From Actinobacillus sp. (GTDB lineage Bacteria > Pseudomonadota > Gammaproteobacteria > Enterobacterales > Pasteurellaceae), in contig JAHHQZ010000002.1 of assembly GCA_020026075.1 (NCBI GenBank), positions 44,540 to 108,539 on the forward strand: a stretch of 64,000 nt of DNA, written 5' to 3'. The notes below the pieces were generated by a model, which searched no databases, was not told the DNA's origin, and worked only from the letters and a program-made list of their open reading frames with translations. Below are positions 51,460 to 60,054 of the stretch, one piece after another (positions within the stretch are counted from its first letter, which is position 1; every line of letters starts with the position of its first letter). Position numbers and translations under genes: made by a program.

Positions 51460-53913
51460 ATGTCCGCTTTCCTAAATCTATATCGCCACGCCCTTGCGTT
51501 GCCACTTTCTGTTTTGGTCAAAAACAATCCTATTCCGCAACATCCCATTGAAGAGCTAAGCCTAGATATTGCCCAGCCTGTGCTGTATGTGCTGCCCTAC
51601 ACTTCGCAAGCGGATTTTGTGATTTTCCGTAAAAACTGCCTAAGCGTAGGTCTGCCTGATCCTGCAAAACCGAATGTCATTGCAGGGCAAACCTTACCGC
51701 GCTACATTTTTTTAGAAAAAAATAGCCGCTTTTTCCGCAGTAAAACAGCGAAAAAAGAAACCATTAAAATCTTCAATGCCTATCTCGCCTTACACCGTAG
51801 CGATGCCAACTTAAATGTACAATTAATTCCGGCCTCCGTACTTTGGGGACGTTCGCCGGGTCACGAAGGATCATCAGGTTTGCCGAATCTTCGTTTATTA
51901 AACGGTATCCAAAAATTTATCGCTGCCATTTGGTTTGGGCGTGATACTTTCGTCCGTTTTTCTCAAGCGGTTTCCTTACGTTATATGGTGAATGAATACG
52001 GTGATGATAAAAATCTCGCCACGAAACTCACCCGTGTTGCCAAAATCCACTTTTCTAAACAGCGCATTTCTGCAACAGGCCCACGCTTACCGAACCGTCA
52101 GGCGATGTTTAAAAAATTACTGCAATCCCCTGCTATTTTGAAAGCCATTGATGATGAGGCTAAAGCGAAGCAAATTTCCCACGAAAAAGCCCAAAAAAAG
52201 GCGGAAAAAATCATTGATGAAATTGCTGCCAATGTGAACTACGAAGGCTTGCGTTTAGCGGATCGTTTCTTGCGCTGGCTTTGGAATAAGCTTTATCAAG
52301 GTATTGAAGTGCAAAATGCCGACCGTGTGCGTAAGCTGGCGTTAGAAGGCCACGAAATCGTCTACATTCCGTGCCACCGCAGCCACATTGACTACTTATT
52401 GCTTTCTTATTTGCTTTATCATCAAGGGCTTGTTCCGCCACACATTGCCGCAGGGATCAACCTAAATTTCTGGCCTGTGGGCAGTATGTTCCGCCGTGGC
52501 GGTGCGTTTTTCATTCGCCGTACGTTTAAAGGTAATCGCCTGTACGCCACAATTTTCCGTGAATATTTGGCGGAGCTGTTCTATCGTGGTTACTCAGTGG
52601 AATATTTCATCGAAGGCGGTCGTTCACGCACTGGGCGTTTGCTAATGCCAAAAACAGGAATGATGTCGATGACCTTGCAAGCCTTACAGCAAGGGCAATC
52701 TTCACGTCCGATTTCCATCGTGCCAGTGTACATCGGTTATGAACACGTGATTGAAGTGGACACTTACGCCAAAGAATTACGTGGTGCGGCCAAAGAAAAA
52801 GAAAACGCAAGCCTTGTGTTGCGTGTAACCAAAAAATTACGCAATCTCGGCAAAGCCTATGTGAATTTTGCTGAACCGATCACCATTAGCAACTACTTAA
52901 ACCAGCAGTTCCCTGATTGGCGTGAAAGCACCAGCGAAGGCACTAAAGCGTCTTGGTTCGCCCCTGCGGTAGATGGCATTTCTAACCAAGTAATGGTGCA
53001 TATCAATAACGCAGCGGCGGTGAATGCGTTGAACTTAATCGGCACAGCGCTATTGTCTTCACGCCAGCGTGCGCTATCCAAAGAACAGCTTTTAGAACAG
53101 CTTGAAAGCTACCAGCAATTCTTAATCAACACGCCATATTCGCCAGATATTATCGTGCCACAAGACACACCAAAAGAAATGTTACAACACGCCTTGAATT
53201 TACAGCGTGTTGGTCTGCTGTCTGAAAAAGATAATTTCGGTGAAATCATTCGCTTACAACGTGATTCAGCGGTATTGATGACTTACTACCGCAACAATAT
53301 TCAGCATATTTTTGCCTTGCCAGCCCTTGTGGCCAGTATCGTTTTACATTACGAGGCCATTCAAAAAGATCTGATTTTGGATGCCGTAGCGAAACTTTAT
53401 CCGTTCCTGCAAAAAGAATTGTTCTTGCGTTTCACCCCAGAGGAATTGCCTGAACGAGTGAATGCCATTTTAGAAGAATTTGAACGCCAGCAAATTTTAC
53501 AATGCAGCGCTAACATTGTGGCGATTAACAAATCACACGTGCGCACCTTGCAACTTTGGGCGGCCAGTATGCGTGATATGTTGCAACGCTACTACATCAC
53601 CACGACCATTTTGCAACAAACGCCGTGCATTTCTCGTGGTGAATTGGAGGCGGAAAGCCAATCCATTGCACAACGTTTGGCGATTCTACACGGTATTAAC
53701 GCCCCTGAATTTTTCGACAAAGCGGTGTTCAGCCAGTTTATTTTATGCTTGAAAGAACAACACTACATCCGTGCCGATGGCTGTGCTGAGCATAAAAAAG
53801 TGACGAAACTTTTAAACGTTCTCGACAAAATGATTTCCAGCGAAGTCGCACTGACCATTCGCAGTGCGGTGGAAATTATGGAAATCCAAACGGAAAACTC
53901 GCCAAAAGACTAG
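51460..53913 (+). CDS. plsB: Glycerol-3-phosphate 1-O-acyltransferase PlsB
   Basis: An 817-residue membrane-associated enzyme that makes lysophosphatidic acid, the first step of phospholipid synthesis. The acyltransferase HX4D motif is His306..Asp311 in PCHRSHIDYLL, followed by GAFFIRRTFKGN, FIEGGRSRTGRLL and ISIVPVYIGYEHVIE, the four standard blocks. The length is close to E. coli's 807. The ATG at 51460 is preferred over one four codons upstream. Its TAG stop is also the first bases of a half repeat. Confidence 0.96.
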   Translation: MSAFLNLYRHALALPLSVLVKNNPIPQHPIEELSLDIAQPVLYVLPYTSQADFVIFRKNCLSVGLPDPAKPNVIAGQTLPRYIFLEKNSRFFRSKTAKKETIKIFNAYLALHRSDANLNVQLIPASVLWGRSPGHEGSSGLPNLRLLNGIQKFIAAIWFGRDTFVRFSQAVSLRYMVNEYGDDKNLATKLTRVAKIHFSKQRISATGPRLPNRQAMFKKLLQSPAILKAIDDEAKAKQISHEKAQKKAEKIIDEIAANVNYEGLRLADRFLRWLWNKLYQGIEVQNADRVRKLALEGHEIVYIPCHRSHIDYLLLSYLLYHQGLVPPHIAAGINLNFWPVGSMFRRGGAFFIRRTFKGNRLYATIFREYLAELFYRGYSVEYFIEGGRSRTGRLLMPKTGMMSMTLQALQQGQSSRPISIVPVYIGYEHVIEVDTYAKELRGAAKEKENASLVLRVTKKLRNLGKAYVNFAEPITISNYLNQQFPDWRESTSEGTKASWFAPAVDGISNQVMVHINNAAAVNALNLIGTALLSSRQRALSKEQLLEQLESYQQFLINTPYSPDIIVPQDTPKEMLQHALNLQRVGLLSEKDNFGEIIRLQRDSAVLMTYYRNNIQHIFALPALVASIVLHYEAIQKDLILDAVAKLYPFLQKELFLRFTPEELPERVNAILEEFERQQILQCSANIVAINKSHVRTLQLWAASMRDMLQRYYITTTILQQTPCISRGELEAESQSIAQRLAILHGINAPEFFDKAVFSQFILCLKEQHYIRADGCAEHKKVTKLLNVLDKMISSEVALTIRSAVEIMEIQTENSPKD

Positions 53914-53935
53914 GTCGGAATTTTTCTGATTTTTT
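53911..53935. repeat. Half repeat supplying the plsB stop codon
   Basis: TAGGTCGGAATTTTT begins exactly at the plsB TAG. Confidence 0.5.
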
Positions 53936-53940
53936 TGTCA

Positions 53941-53970
53941 AACCCCAAAGGCTAATCCTTTGGGGTTTTC
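53941..53970 (+). terminator. Terminator of plsB
   Basis: AACCCCAAAGG and CCTTTGGGGTT pair around CTAAT, then TTCTTTT. Confidence 0.9.
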
Positions 53971-54007
53971 TTTTGCCCGTTTTTCTTAGTTGATTGACTG
54001 TTTTAAC

Positions 54008-54120
54008 AAAAAACGGTCATTAAACTTCCGTTTTTTGCTTAAAAATGACCGTTTAAAAGGATAAAACGGTAAAAACGGTCATTTTTACTGCGTGTTTTTG
54101 ACTGAATTTACCGTTTTATT
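54008..54120 (+). promoter_or_regulatory. Cluster of ACGGT-type operator repeats before the fuc operon
   Basis: Within 113 bp there are six copies of an A-rich ACGGT core: AAAAACGGTCATT (from 54008), CCGTTTTTT (54028), AAAAATGACCGTTT (54040), AAAACGGTAAA (from 54064), AAAAACGGTCATTTTT (54071-54086) and TTTACCGTTTTAT (54107-54119), in both orientations. The arrangement fits a multi-site binding region for the DeoR-type regulator at the operon's end. The 314-bp gap between plsB and fucI otherwise holds the plsB terminator and a CRP-like site. Confidence 0.6.
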
Positions 54121-54135
54121 ATGATGTAAATCAAA
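54120..54135 (+). promoter_or_regulatory. CRP-like site of the fuc operon
   Basis: TATGA-TGTAAA-TCAAA matches the CRP consensus at 8 of 10 positions (it also matches FNR at 9 of 10: ATGAT-GTAA-ATCAA). Carbon-source control makes CRP more likely. Confidence 0.45.
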
Positions 54136-54227
54136 AAACAGGCACAAAAAGTGCGAATCTGTTTGGCTATTGTGTTTTTTATATAAAGTATTGCTTGAAT
54201 ATTTCATCCAACCTAGCAGGAGGCTTT

Positions 54228-55976
54228 ATGCAAATTAAAATCGGTATTCGCCCAACCATTGATGGCCGTCGTATGGGAGTGCGTGAATCGTTAGAAGATC
54301 AAACAATGAATATGGCGAAATCTGTGGCGGCGTTATTGGAAAGCCATATTCGTCATCCAAATGGCGAATTTGTGGAGTGCGTCATTGCCGACACCTGCAT
54401 AGGGGGTGTTGCTGAGGCGGCGGCTTGTGCTGAAAAATTCAAGCTCAACAATGTGGGGCTGACCATCACTGTTACACCGTGCTGGTGCTACGGTTCCGAA
54501 ACCATTGATATGGATCCGCATCTGCCAAAAGCGATTTATGGCTTTAACGGTACCGAACGTCCTGGGGCGGTTTACTTAGCTGCGGCCCTTGCAGGACACA
54601 ATCAAATGGGCTTGCCAGCCTTCTCTATTTACGGCCACAACGTGCAAGAGGCTGACGACACCAGCATTCCTGACGACGTTAAAGAAAAACTGTTGCGCTT
54701 TGCTCGTGCAGGATTAACCGTTGCCAACATTCGTGGCAAATCCTATTTATCAATGGGCGGCGTGTCTATGGGGATCGCAGGTTCTATCGTCAACCCTGAT
54801 TTCTTCCGTGAATACTTAGGAATGCGCAACGAGTTTGTGGATATGACCGAACTCAAACGCCGTCTTGACCGTGAAATTTACGACCAAGCAGAAGTGGAAC
54901 TCGCGCTTTCTTGGGTGAAAGAATATTGCAAAGAAGGCATTGATGTGAACGAACCTGAACATCAACGCAACGCCGAAGAACGCACCAAACTTTGGGAAGA
55001 TTGCGTGAAAATGACCATCATCGCCCGTGATTTAATGGTAGGCAATCCACGCTTAGCAGAACTTGGTTTTGGTGAAGAGGCACTTGGTCACAACGCTATT
55101 TTGGCAGGCTTTCAAGGGCAACGCCATTGGACGGATCACTTACCAAACGGCGACTTTATGGAGGCGGTGCTTAACACCACTTACGACTGGAATGGCATTC
55201 GTGCGCCTTATTTGCTCGCCACAGAAAACGACAGCTTAAACGGCGTGGGAATGTTGCTCGGTAATCAGCTCACAGGGCAAGCACAAATTTTCGCCGATGT
55301 GCGTACTTACTGGTCGCCTGAATCCGTAGAACGTGTTACAGGTTTCCGCCCTGACGTGGGCTTTATCCATCTCGTCAATTCAGGCTCCGCCACCCTAGAC
55401 GGCACAGGGCAACACACCGATGAAAAGGGCAATCCTGTCGTCAAACCATTCTGGGAATTAAATGAAGATGACGCAAAACGCTGCTACGAAAACACACGTT
55501 GGTGTCCAGCAGTACACGAATATTTCCGTGGGGGCGGTCTTTCTTCTCAATATTTAACCAAAGGCGGAATGCCATTCACAATGCACCGCATTAGTATCGT
55601 GAAAGGCTTAGGTCCTGTTTTGCAAATCGCCGAAGGCTGGTCCATTGATTTACCAAAAGAAGTTCACGATAAGCTCAACAAACGCACCAATGAAACCTGG
55701 CCAACCACGTGGTTCACCCCACGCTTAACAGGCAAAGGCGCATTTACGGATGTGTATTCTGTAATGGCGAATTGGAGTGCGAACCACTGCGTAGCCACAT
55801 ACGGTCACATCGGTGCAGATTTAATCACATTGGCATCAATGTTGCGCATTCCTGTGAGTATGCACAACGTGGAAGACGAGGCAATTTTCCGCCCAAGTGC
55901 GTGGTCAATGTTTGGTCAAGACAAAGAAGGGCAAGACTACCGTGCTTGTGCCAACTTCGGCGCCCTTTATAAATAA
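54228..55976 (+). CDS. fucI: L-fucose isomerase
   Basis: A 582-residue Mn-dependent ketol isomerase converting L-fucose to L-fuculose. MQIKIGIRPTIDGRRMGVRESLEDQTM is the diagnostic start; PCWCYGSETIDMDP, NGTERPGAVYLAAALAGHNQ and MGGVSMGIAGSIVNPDFF follow the family. The ATG at 54228 has AGGAGG 5 bases before it, and the 11-codon upstream extension is rejected. It is the first gene of fucIKUAPOR. Confidence 0.96.
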   Translation: MQIKIGIRPTIDGRRMGVRESLEDQTMNMAKSVAALLESHIRHPNGEFVECVIADTCIGGVAEAAACAEKFKLNNVGLTITVTPCWCYGSETIDMDPHLPKAIYGFNGTERPGAVYLAAALAGHNQMGLPAFSIYGHNVQEADDTSIPDDVKEKLLRFARAGLTVANIRGKSYLSMGGVSMGIAGSIVNPDFFREYLGMRNEFVDMTELKRRLDREIYDQAEVELALSWVKEYCKEGIDVNEPEHQRNAEERTKLWEDCVKMTIIARDLMVGNPRLAELGFGEEALGHNAILAGFQGQRHWTDHLPNGDFMEAVLNTTYDWNGIRAPYLLATENDSLNGVGMLLGNQLTGQAQIFADVRTYWSPESVERVTGFRPDVGFIHLVNSGSATLDGTGQHTDEKGNPVVKPFWELNEDDAKRCYENTRWCPAVHEYFRGGGLSSQYLTKGGMPFTMHRISIVKGLGPVLQIAEGWSIDLPKEVHDKLNKRTNETWPTTWFTPRLTGKGAFTDVYSVMANWSANHCVATYGHIGADLITLASMLRIPVSMHNVEDEAIFRPSAWSMFGQDKEGQDYRACANFGALYK

Positions 55977-55979
55977 ACA

Positions 55980-56025
55980 AAATTTTTCCAAAAATTACGG
56001 CGTGGCAATTTTCGCCACGCTATGG
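55980..56025 (+). repeat. Half repeat merged with an intercistronic hairpin (fucI-fucK)
   Basis: CAAAATTTTTCCAAAAATTACGGCGTGGC carries one repeat arm (written here in parts: AAAAATTACGGCGTGGC), whose end pairs with GCCACGC seven bases on. No T-run follows, so it is more likely an mRNA-stability or processing hairpin than a terminator. Confidence 0.5.
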
Positions 56026-56035
56026 AGAACTTCTT

Positions 56036-57508
56036 ATGGCAATTGTACTGATTTTTGACTGTGGAGCTACCAACATTCGCACCATCGCCATCAACGAACA
56101 AGGCAACATTCTCGCCTGTTACCATAAGCCCAACGAAACCAAGCCTTGCCCTGATAATGCGGATTATCACTTTTGGGATATTGAGCAAATTTGGTACAAA
56201 TTACAGCATTGCGCCGAAAAAACCTTACAGCAACTGCGTGAGAAAGGGCTTGCAATGCACGAGGTAAAAGGCATTTCCGTCACCACTTTTGGCGTGGATG
56301 GCGCACCGTTTGACGCCAACGGCAACCAGCTTTATCCCATCATTTCGTGGAAATGCCCACGCACCGTGCCGATAATGGAAAATCTCGCACAATACCTTGA
56401 CCCAGCGGCGCTTTATCAACGCAACGGCGTGGGGCAATACAGCTTTAACACCCTGTTTAAACTCATTTGGCTAAAAGAAAACCAAGCTGACGTTTACCAA
56501 AAAATGGATAAATGGGTGTTCATTTCTTCAATGCTAACCCAGCATTTAACAGGCAATTTTACCACCGATCGCACAATGGCTGGCACCTCGATGATGACCA
56601 ATCTCGCCACCAGCGACTGGGACGATGACGTGCTGGCAATGCTCGGCTTAACCGCAAACCATTTCCCACCAATGAAAAGCGCTGGCGAGAAAGTAGGCAA
56701 CCTACTTCCAGCGTTAGCGAAAAAATTTGGGCTGGGCGAAATCCCTGTATTTTCCTGCGGTCACGACACCCAATTTGCCGTGTTCGGCTCAGGGGCAAAA
56801 TTAAATCAAGCGGTGTTAAGTTCTGGCACGTGGGAAATTTTAATGGCTCGCACCCAGCAAGCCGAACCGAATGGGCAATTCATCGCCAACGGCTTAACCA
56901 CCGAACTTGACGCACAAAACGGCTACTTCAACCCAGCGGTGCAATGGGTCGGTTCAGGCATTATGGAGTGGGTCGGCAAACTCTTTTTCAGCGATGTGTA
57001 CGGCACAGCACAATACTATCCGCAAATGATAGCCGAAGGACAAGCCGTCCCTGCTGGTGCAAACGGCATCCGCTTAACAGGCAACTTCGCCACAGAAACC
57101 CACGCCGGAAAATTTGGCAAAATTTTGGGGCTTTCAATGCACAAAACTCGGGGTGAAATCTACCGTGCGGCGTTGGAATATATGGCGTTACAACTCAAAA
57201 ATGGCTTATCCGTGCTGGAACAAGTGAGCCATTTCCACACCGAGAGCTTACTTTGCGTAGGCGGCGGCTCGAAAAATGCCCTTTGGAACCAAATCCGTGC
57301 AGATGTGTTGAATTTGCCGATTGATGTGGTGGACGTGGCGGAAAGCACCGTACTCGGCGCGGCGATGTTCACCTTCGCAGGCTTAGGCATTTACCCAAGC
57401 CAAGAAGTCGCTCAGCAAAAAATGGCACCGCAAAAGCAACGCATTTTTCCGTCAAAAAATACGGCGTTCTATCAACAATGGCTCACACAAGGAACAACCC
57501 AATGTTAA
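56036..57508 (+). CDS. fucK: L-fuculokinase
   Basis: A 490-residue FGGY-family kinase that phosphorylates L-fuculose at O-1. The phosphate-binding start ILIFDCGATNIRTIAIN (seen as VLIFDCGATNIRTIA), FGVDGAPFDANGNQLYPIISWKCPR, the adenosine region VLSSGTWEILM and the C-terminal LLCVGGGSKNALWNQI all match FucK rather than RhaB. fucU begins within the last codons (ATGTTAA overlap), so translation is coupled. Confidence 0.95.
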   Translation: MAIVLIFDCGATNIRTIAINEQGNILACYHKPNETKPCPDNADYHFWDIEQIWYKLQHCAEKTLQQLREKGLAMHEVKGISVTTFGVDGAPFDANGNQLYPIISWKCPRTVPIMENLAQYLDPAALYQRNGVGQYSFNTLFKLIWLKENQADVYQKMDKWVFISSMLTQHLTGNFTTDRTMAGTSMMTNLATSDWDDDVLAMLGLTANHFPPMKSAGEKVGNLLPALAKKFGLGEIPVFSCGHDTQFAVFGSGAKLNQAVLSSGTWEILMARTQQAEPNGQFIANGLTTELDAQNGYFNPAVQWVGSGIMEWVGKLFFSDVYGTAQYYPQMIAEGQAVPAGANGIRLTGNFATETHAGKFGKILGLSMHKTRGEIYRAALEYMALQLKNGLSVLEQVSHFHTESLLCVGGGSKNALWNQIRADVLNLPIDVVDVAESTVLGAAMFTFAGLGIYPSQEVAQQKMAPQKQRIFPSKNTAFYQQWLTQGTTQC

Positions 57509-57942
57509 AAGGCATTCACCCAGCAATTTCCCCAGAACTTCTCAAAACCTTAGCCGAAATGGGACACGGCGATGAAATCGTACTCGCCGATGCCCACTTC
57601 CCAGCACACAGTTTGCATCACAAAGTCATTCGTGCAGACGGCTTAGGCGTAGACACCTTGCTTAGCGCCATTAGTCCGCTGTTTGAATTTGACGCTTATG
57701 TTGAGGCACCGCTCGTAATGATGGCAGCAGTGGCTGGCGATACGTTAGATCCAACGGTCGAACAAAAATATCGCCACGCCATTTTAAGCACCACTGGCGA
57801 CTGCCCAACCATCGAACGCATTGACCGCTTTGCATTTTACGACCGTGCCAAAACCGCCTATGCCGTCGTGATTTCAGGCGAAACCGCCAAATACGGCAAC
57901 ATCATTCTTAAAAAAGGGGTAACCCCTTTGTTGACGAAATAA
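57502..57942 (+). CDS. fucU: L-fucose mutarotase
   Basis: A 146-residue RbsD/FucU-family protein that interconverts alpha- and beta-L-fucose. MLKGIHPAISPELLKTLAEMGHGDEIVLADAHFPAHS and the C-terminal GETAKYGNIILKKGVTP are diagnostic, with the conserved His in MGHGDEI and DAHFPAHS. The ATG at 57502 overlaps the fucK stop by seven bases; the upstream in-frame ATG inside fucK is not used. Confidence 0.95.
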   Translation: MLKGIHPAISPELLKTLAEMGHGDEIVLADAHFPAHSLHHKVIRADGLGVDTLLSAISPLFEFDAYVEAPLVMMAAVAGDTLDPTVEQKYRHAILSTTGDCPTIERIDRFAFYDRAKTAYAVVISGETAKYGNIILKKGVTPLLTK

Positions 57943-57953
57943 GAGGTAAAAAA

Positions 57954-58601
57954 ATGAACCGAAACGAACTCTCTCGCAAAATTATCGACACCTGCCTTGA
58001 AATGACACGTTTAGGATTAAATCAAGGTACCGCAGGTAACGTTAGTGTACGCTACAAAGGCGGAATGCTCATCACCCCCACAGGCACGCCATATGAAAAG
58101 CTCACGGAAGACAGCATTGTCTACGTTGACAGCAATGGGCATTTTGAAGCAGGCAAATTGCCGTCCAGCGAATGGCATTTCCATTTAGCCGTTTACCAAG
58201 CACGCCCAGACTGCGATGCGGTGATCCACAACCACAGCTTAAACTGCGCCGCCGTATCCATTTTAGAAAAACCCATTCCGCCAATTCACTATATGATCGC
58301 CGTTGGCGGCTCCGATCACATTCCTTGCGTCCCTTACGCTACTTTCGGCACCCACCAGCTCGCCGACTATGTGCGTGAAGGCATCAAAGAAAGCAAAGCG
58401 ATTTTGCTCGCCCATCACGGCCTAATCGCCGCCGAGAAAAACCTCGACAAAGCCCTTTGGCTCGCCCACGAAGTAGAAGTTCTAGCCACTTGGTACTTAA
58501 AACTACTCGCCACCGGCTTGCCAATACCCACCCTACCAAAAGCAGAAATGGAAGTTGTACTAAATAAATTCAAAAATTACGGTTTGCGTGTAGAAGAATA
58601 A
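57954..58601 (+). CDS. fucA: L-fuculose-1-phosphate aldolase
   Basis: A 215-residue class II aldolase that splits fuculose-1-P into dihydroxyacetone phosphate and L-lactaldehyde. The catalytic Glu is in LPSSEWHFHLAVY, and the Zn ligands are the two His in VIHNHSLNCAA and one in LLAHHGLIA. NQGTAGNVSVRYKGGMLITPTG is the phosphate-binding start. Length equals the E. coli enzyme (215). It is 11 bases after fucU. Confidence 0.96.
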   Translation: MNRNELSRKIIDTCLEMTRLGLNQGTAGNVSVRYKGGMLITPTGTPYEKLTEDSIVYVDSNGHFEAGKLPSSEWHFHLAVYQARPDCDAVIHNHSLNCAAVSILEKPIPPIHYMIAVGGSDHIPCVPYATFGTHQLADYVREGIKESKAILLAHHGLIAAEKNLDKALWLAHEVEVLATWYLKLLATGLPIPTLPKAEMEVVLNKFKNYGLRVEE

Positions 58602-58687
58602 ACGCACTCTCATTGTTTAAAAAATACATCATCGCAAGGGAATTTCCCTTGTGATGGGATCGCTCAACCCAAAATAAGGAAAACCCT

Positions 58688-59974
58688 ATGACAGCCAAAG
58701 TTCTAGACAAACAATTTGTCGTCCCTTTTATCCTAATCACCTCGTTATTTGCTTTATGGGGTTTTGCAAATGATATTACCAATCCAATGGTTGCCGTATT
58801 CCAAACCGTTATGGAAATTCCAGCCTCAGAGGCCGCATTGGTACAGTTTGCGTTCTACGGAGGGTACGGCACAATGGCAATACCAGCTGCCCTATTCGTA
58901 AGCCGATACAGTTATAAATCGGGCATTCTTCTTGGTCTAGCGTTATACGCAGTGGGGGCATTTTTATTTTACCCAGCAGCGTTATACCAAGAGTTTACCT
59001 TTTTCCTTCTATCTCTCTACATTCTTACCTTCGGCTTAGCATTCCTTGAAACCACAGCAAATCCTTACATTCTTTCAATGGGCGACCAAGCCACTGCCAC
59101 ACGCCGTTTGAACTTGGCACAGTCTTTTAATCCGCTCGGTTCTATAACTGGTATGTTTGTCGCCTCTCAAATTGTGTTGACCAATTTGGAGTCCGATAAA
59201 CGCGATGCAGCGGGCAACCTCATTTTTGCAGGCTTAGATGCAACACAAAAAGCCGCCGTGCGAGCACACGATTTAATTGAAATTCGTGATCCATATTTAG
59301 TGCTTGGTGGCGTTGTATTATTGATGTTTATCATCATTGGGCTTTACAAAATGCCAAAAACAAAAATTGAAGGCACAGATAAAATCCCATTTTTAACCGC
59401 CGTTAAAAAACTTTACGCTAACGTTAAATACCGTGAAGGTGTCATCGCCCAAGTATTCTATGTAGGTGTACAAATTATGTGCTGGACATTCATCATTCAG
59501 TATGCAGAACGTTTAGGTTTTACCAAAGCGGAAGCCCAAAACTATAACATTGTTGCAATGGCCATTTTTATCTGTTCACGCTTTATCAGCACCTATTTAA
59601 TGAAATACCTAAAACCAGCCGTAATGCTCACGTTATTCGGTTTAGGCGGTTTCTTTGCCATTCTCGGCGTAATGTTCATTGATGGTATAGGTGGCCTTTA
59701 CTGCTTAGTTCTTACGTCTGGCTTTATGTCTTTAATGTTCCCAACCATTTACGGTTTAGCTCTACACGGTTTGAAAGAAGAATCCACGCTCGGTGCAGCG
59801 GGCTTAGTGATGGCCATCGTAGGTGGTGCATTAATGCCACCATTACAAGGAATGATCATCGATCAAGGCACTGTAATGGGAATGCCTGCGGTGAATATGT
59901 CCTTCGTGCTACCACTCATCTGTTTTGTAGTGATCAGTATTTATGGCTACCGAGTATGGAAAATCCTAAAATAA
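58688..59974 (+). CDS. fucP: L-fucose:H+ symporter FucP
   Basis: A 428-residue 12-TM major facilitator. ALWGFANDITNPMVAVFQTVMEI carries the Asn/Asp pair of helix 1 typical of FucP (the conserved Asp binds the proton), and FGLAFLETTANPYILSMGDQATATRRLNLAQSFNPLGSITG carries the conserved Glu of helix 4. It brings L-fucose into the cell. A 13-bp stem CATCGCAAGGGAA/TTCCCTTGTGATG (58628-58656) stands in the gap after fucA and may tune message stability. Confidence 0.95.
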   Translation: MTAKVLDKQFVVPFILITSLFALWGFANDITNPMVAVFQTVMEIPASEAALVQFAFYGGYGTMAIPAALFVSRYSYKSGILLGLALYAVGAFLFYPAALYQEFTFFLLSLYILTFGLAFLETTANPYILSMGDQATATRRLNLAQSFNPLGSITGMFVASQIVLTNLESDKRDAAGNLIFAGLDATQKAAVRAHDLIEIRDPYLVLGGVVLLMFIIIGLYKMPKTKIEGTDKIPFLTAVKKLYANVKYREGVIAQVFYVGVQIMCWTFIIQYAERLGFTKAEAQNYNIVAMAIFICSRFISTYLMKYLKPAVMLTLFGLGGFFAILGVMFIDGIGGLYCLVLTSGFMSLMFPTIYGLALHGLKEESTLGAAGLVMAIVGGALMPPLQGMIIDQGTVMGMPAVNMSFVLPLICFVVISIYGYRVWKILK

Positions 59975-59987
59975 TCAAAAAAATTCC

Positions 59988-60010
59988 AGCGTGGCATTTG
60001 CCACGCTTTT
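59988..60010 (+). terminator. Hairpin after fucP
   Basis: AGCGTGGCA-TT-TGCCACGCT followed by TTTC. Its left side continues an ATTCCAGCGTGG repeat arm (from 59983). The short T-run suggests partial termination before fucO. Confidence 0.6.
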
Positions 60011-60054
60011 CACATAAAAAACATTTCAACTTAAACTAAATAGGAGTACATACT

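Noticed and set aside
13140..57133. Repeat-like cores inside rluC (13140), topB (28661), lacZ (40833), plsB (51828) and fucK (57104)
   Set aside because: Each is only a GCCGGAAT-like stretch in conserved or linker coding sequence with no convincing second arm; chance codon use is enough to explain them.
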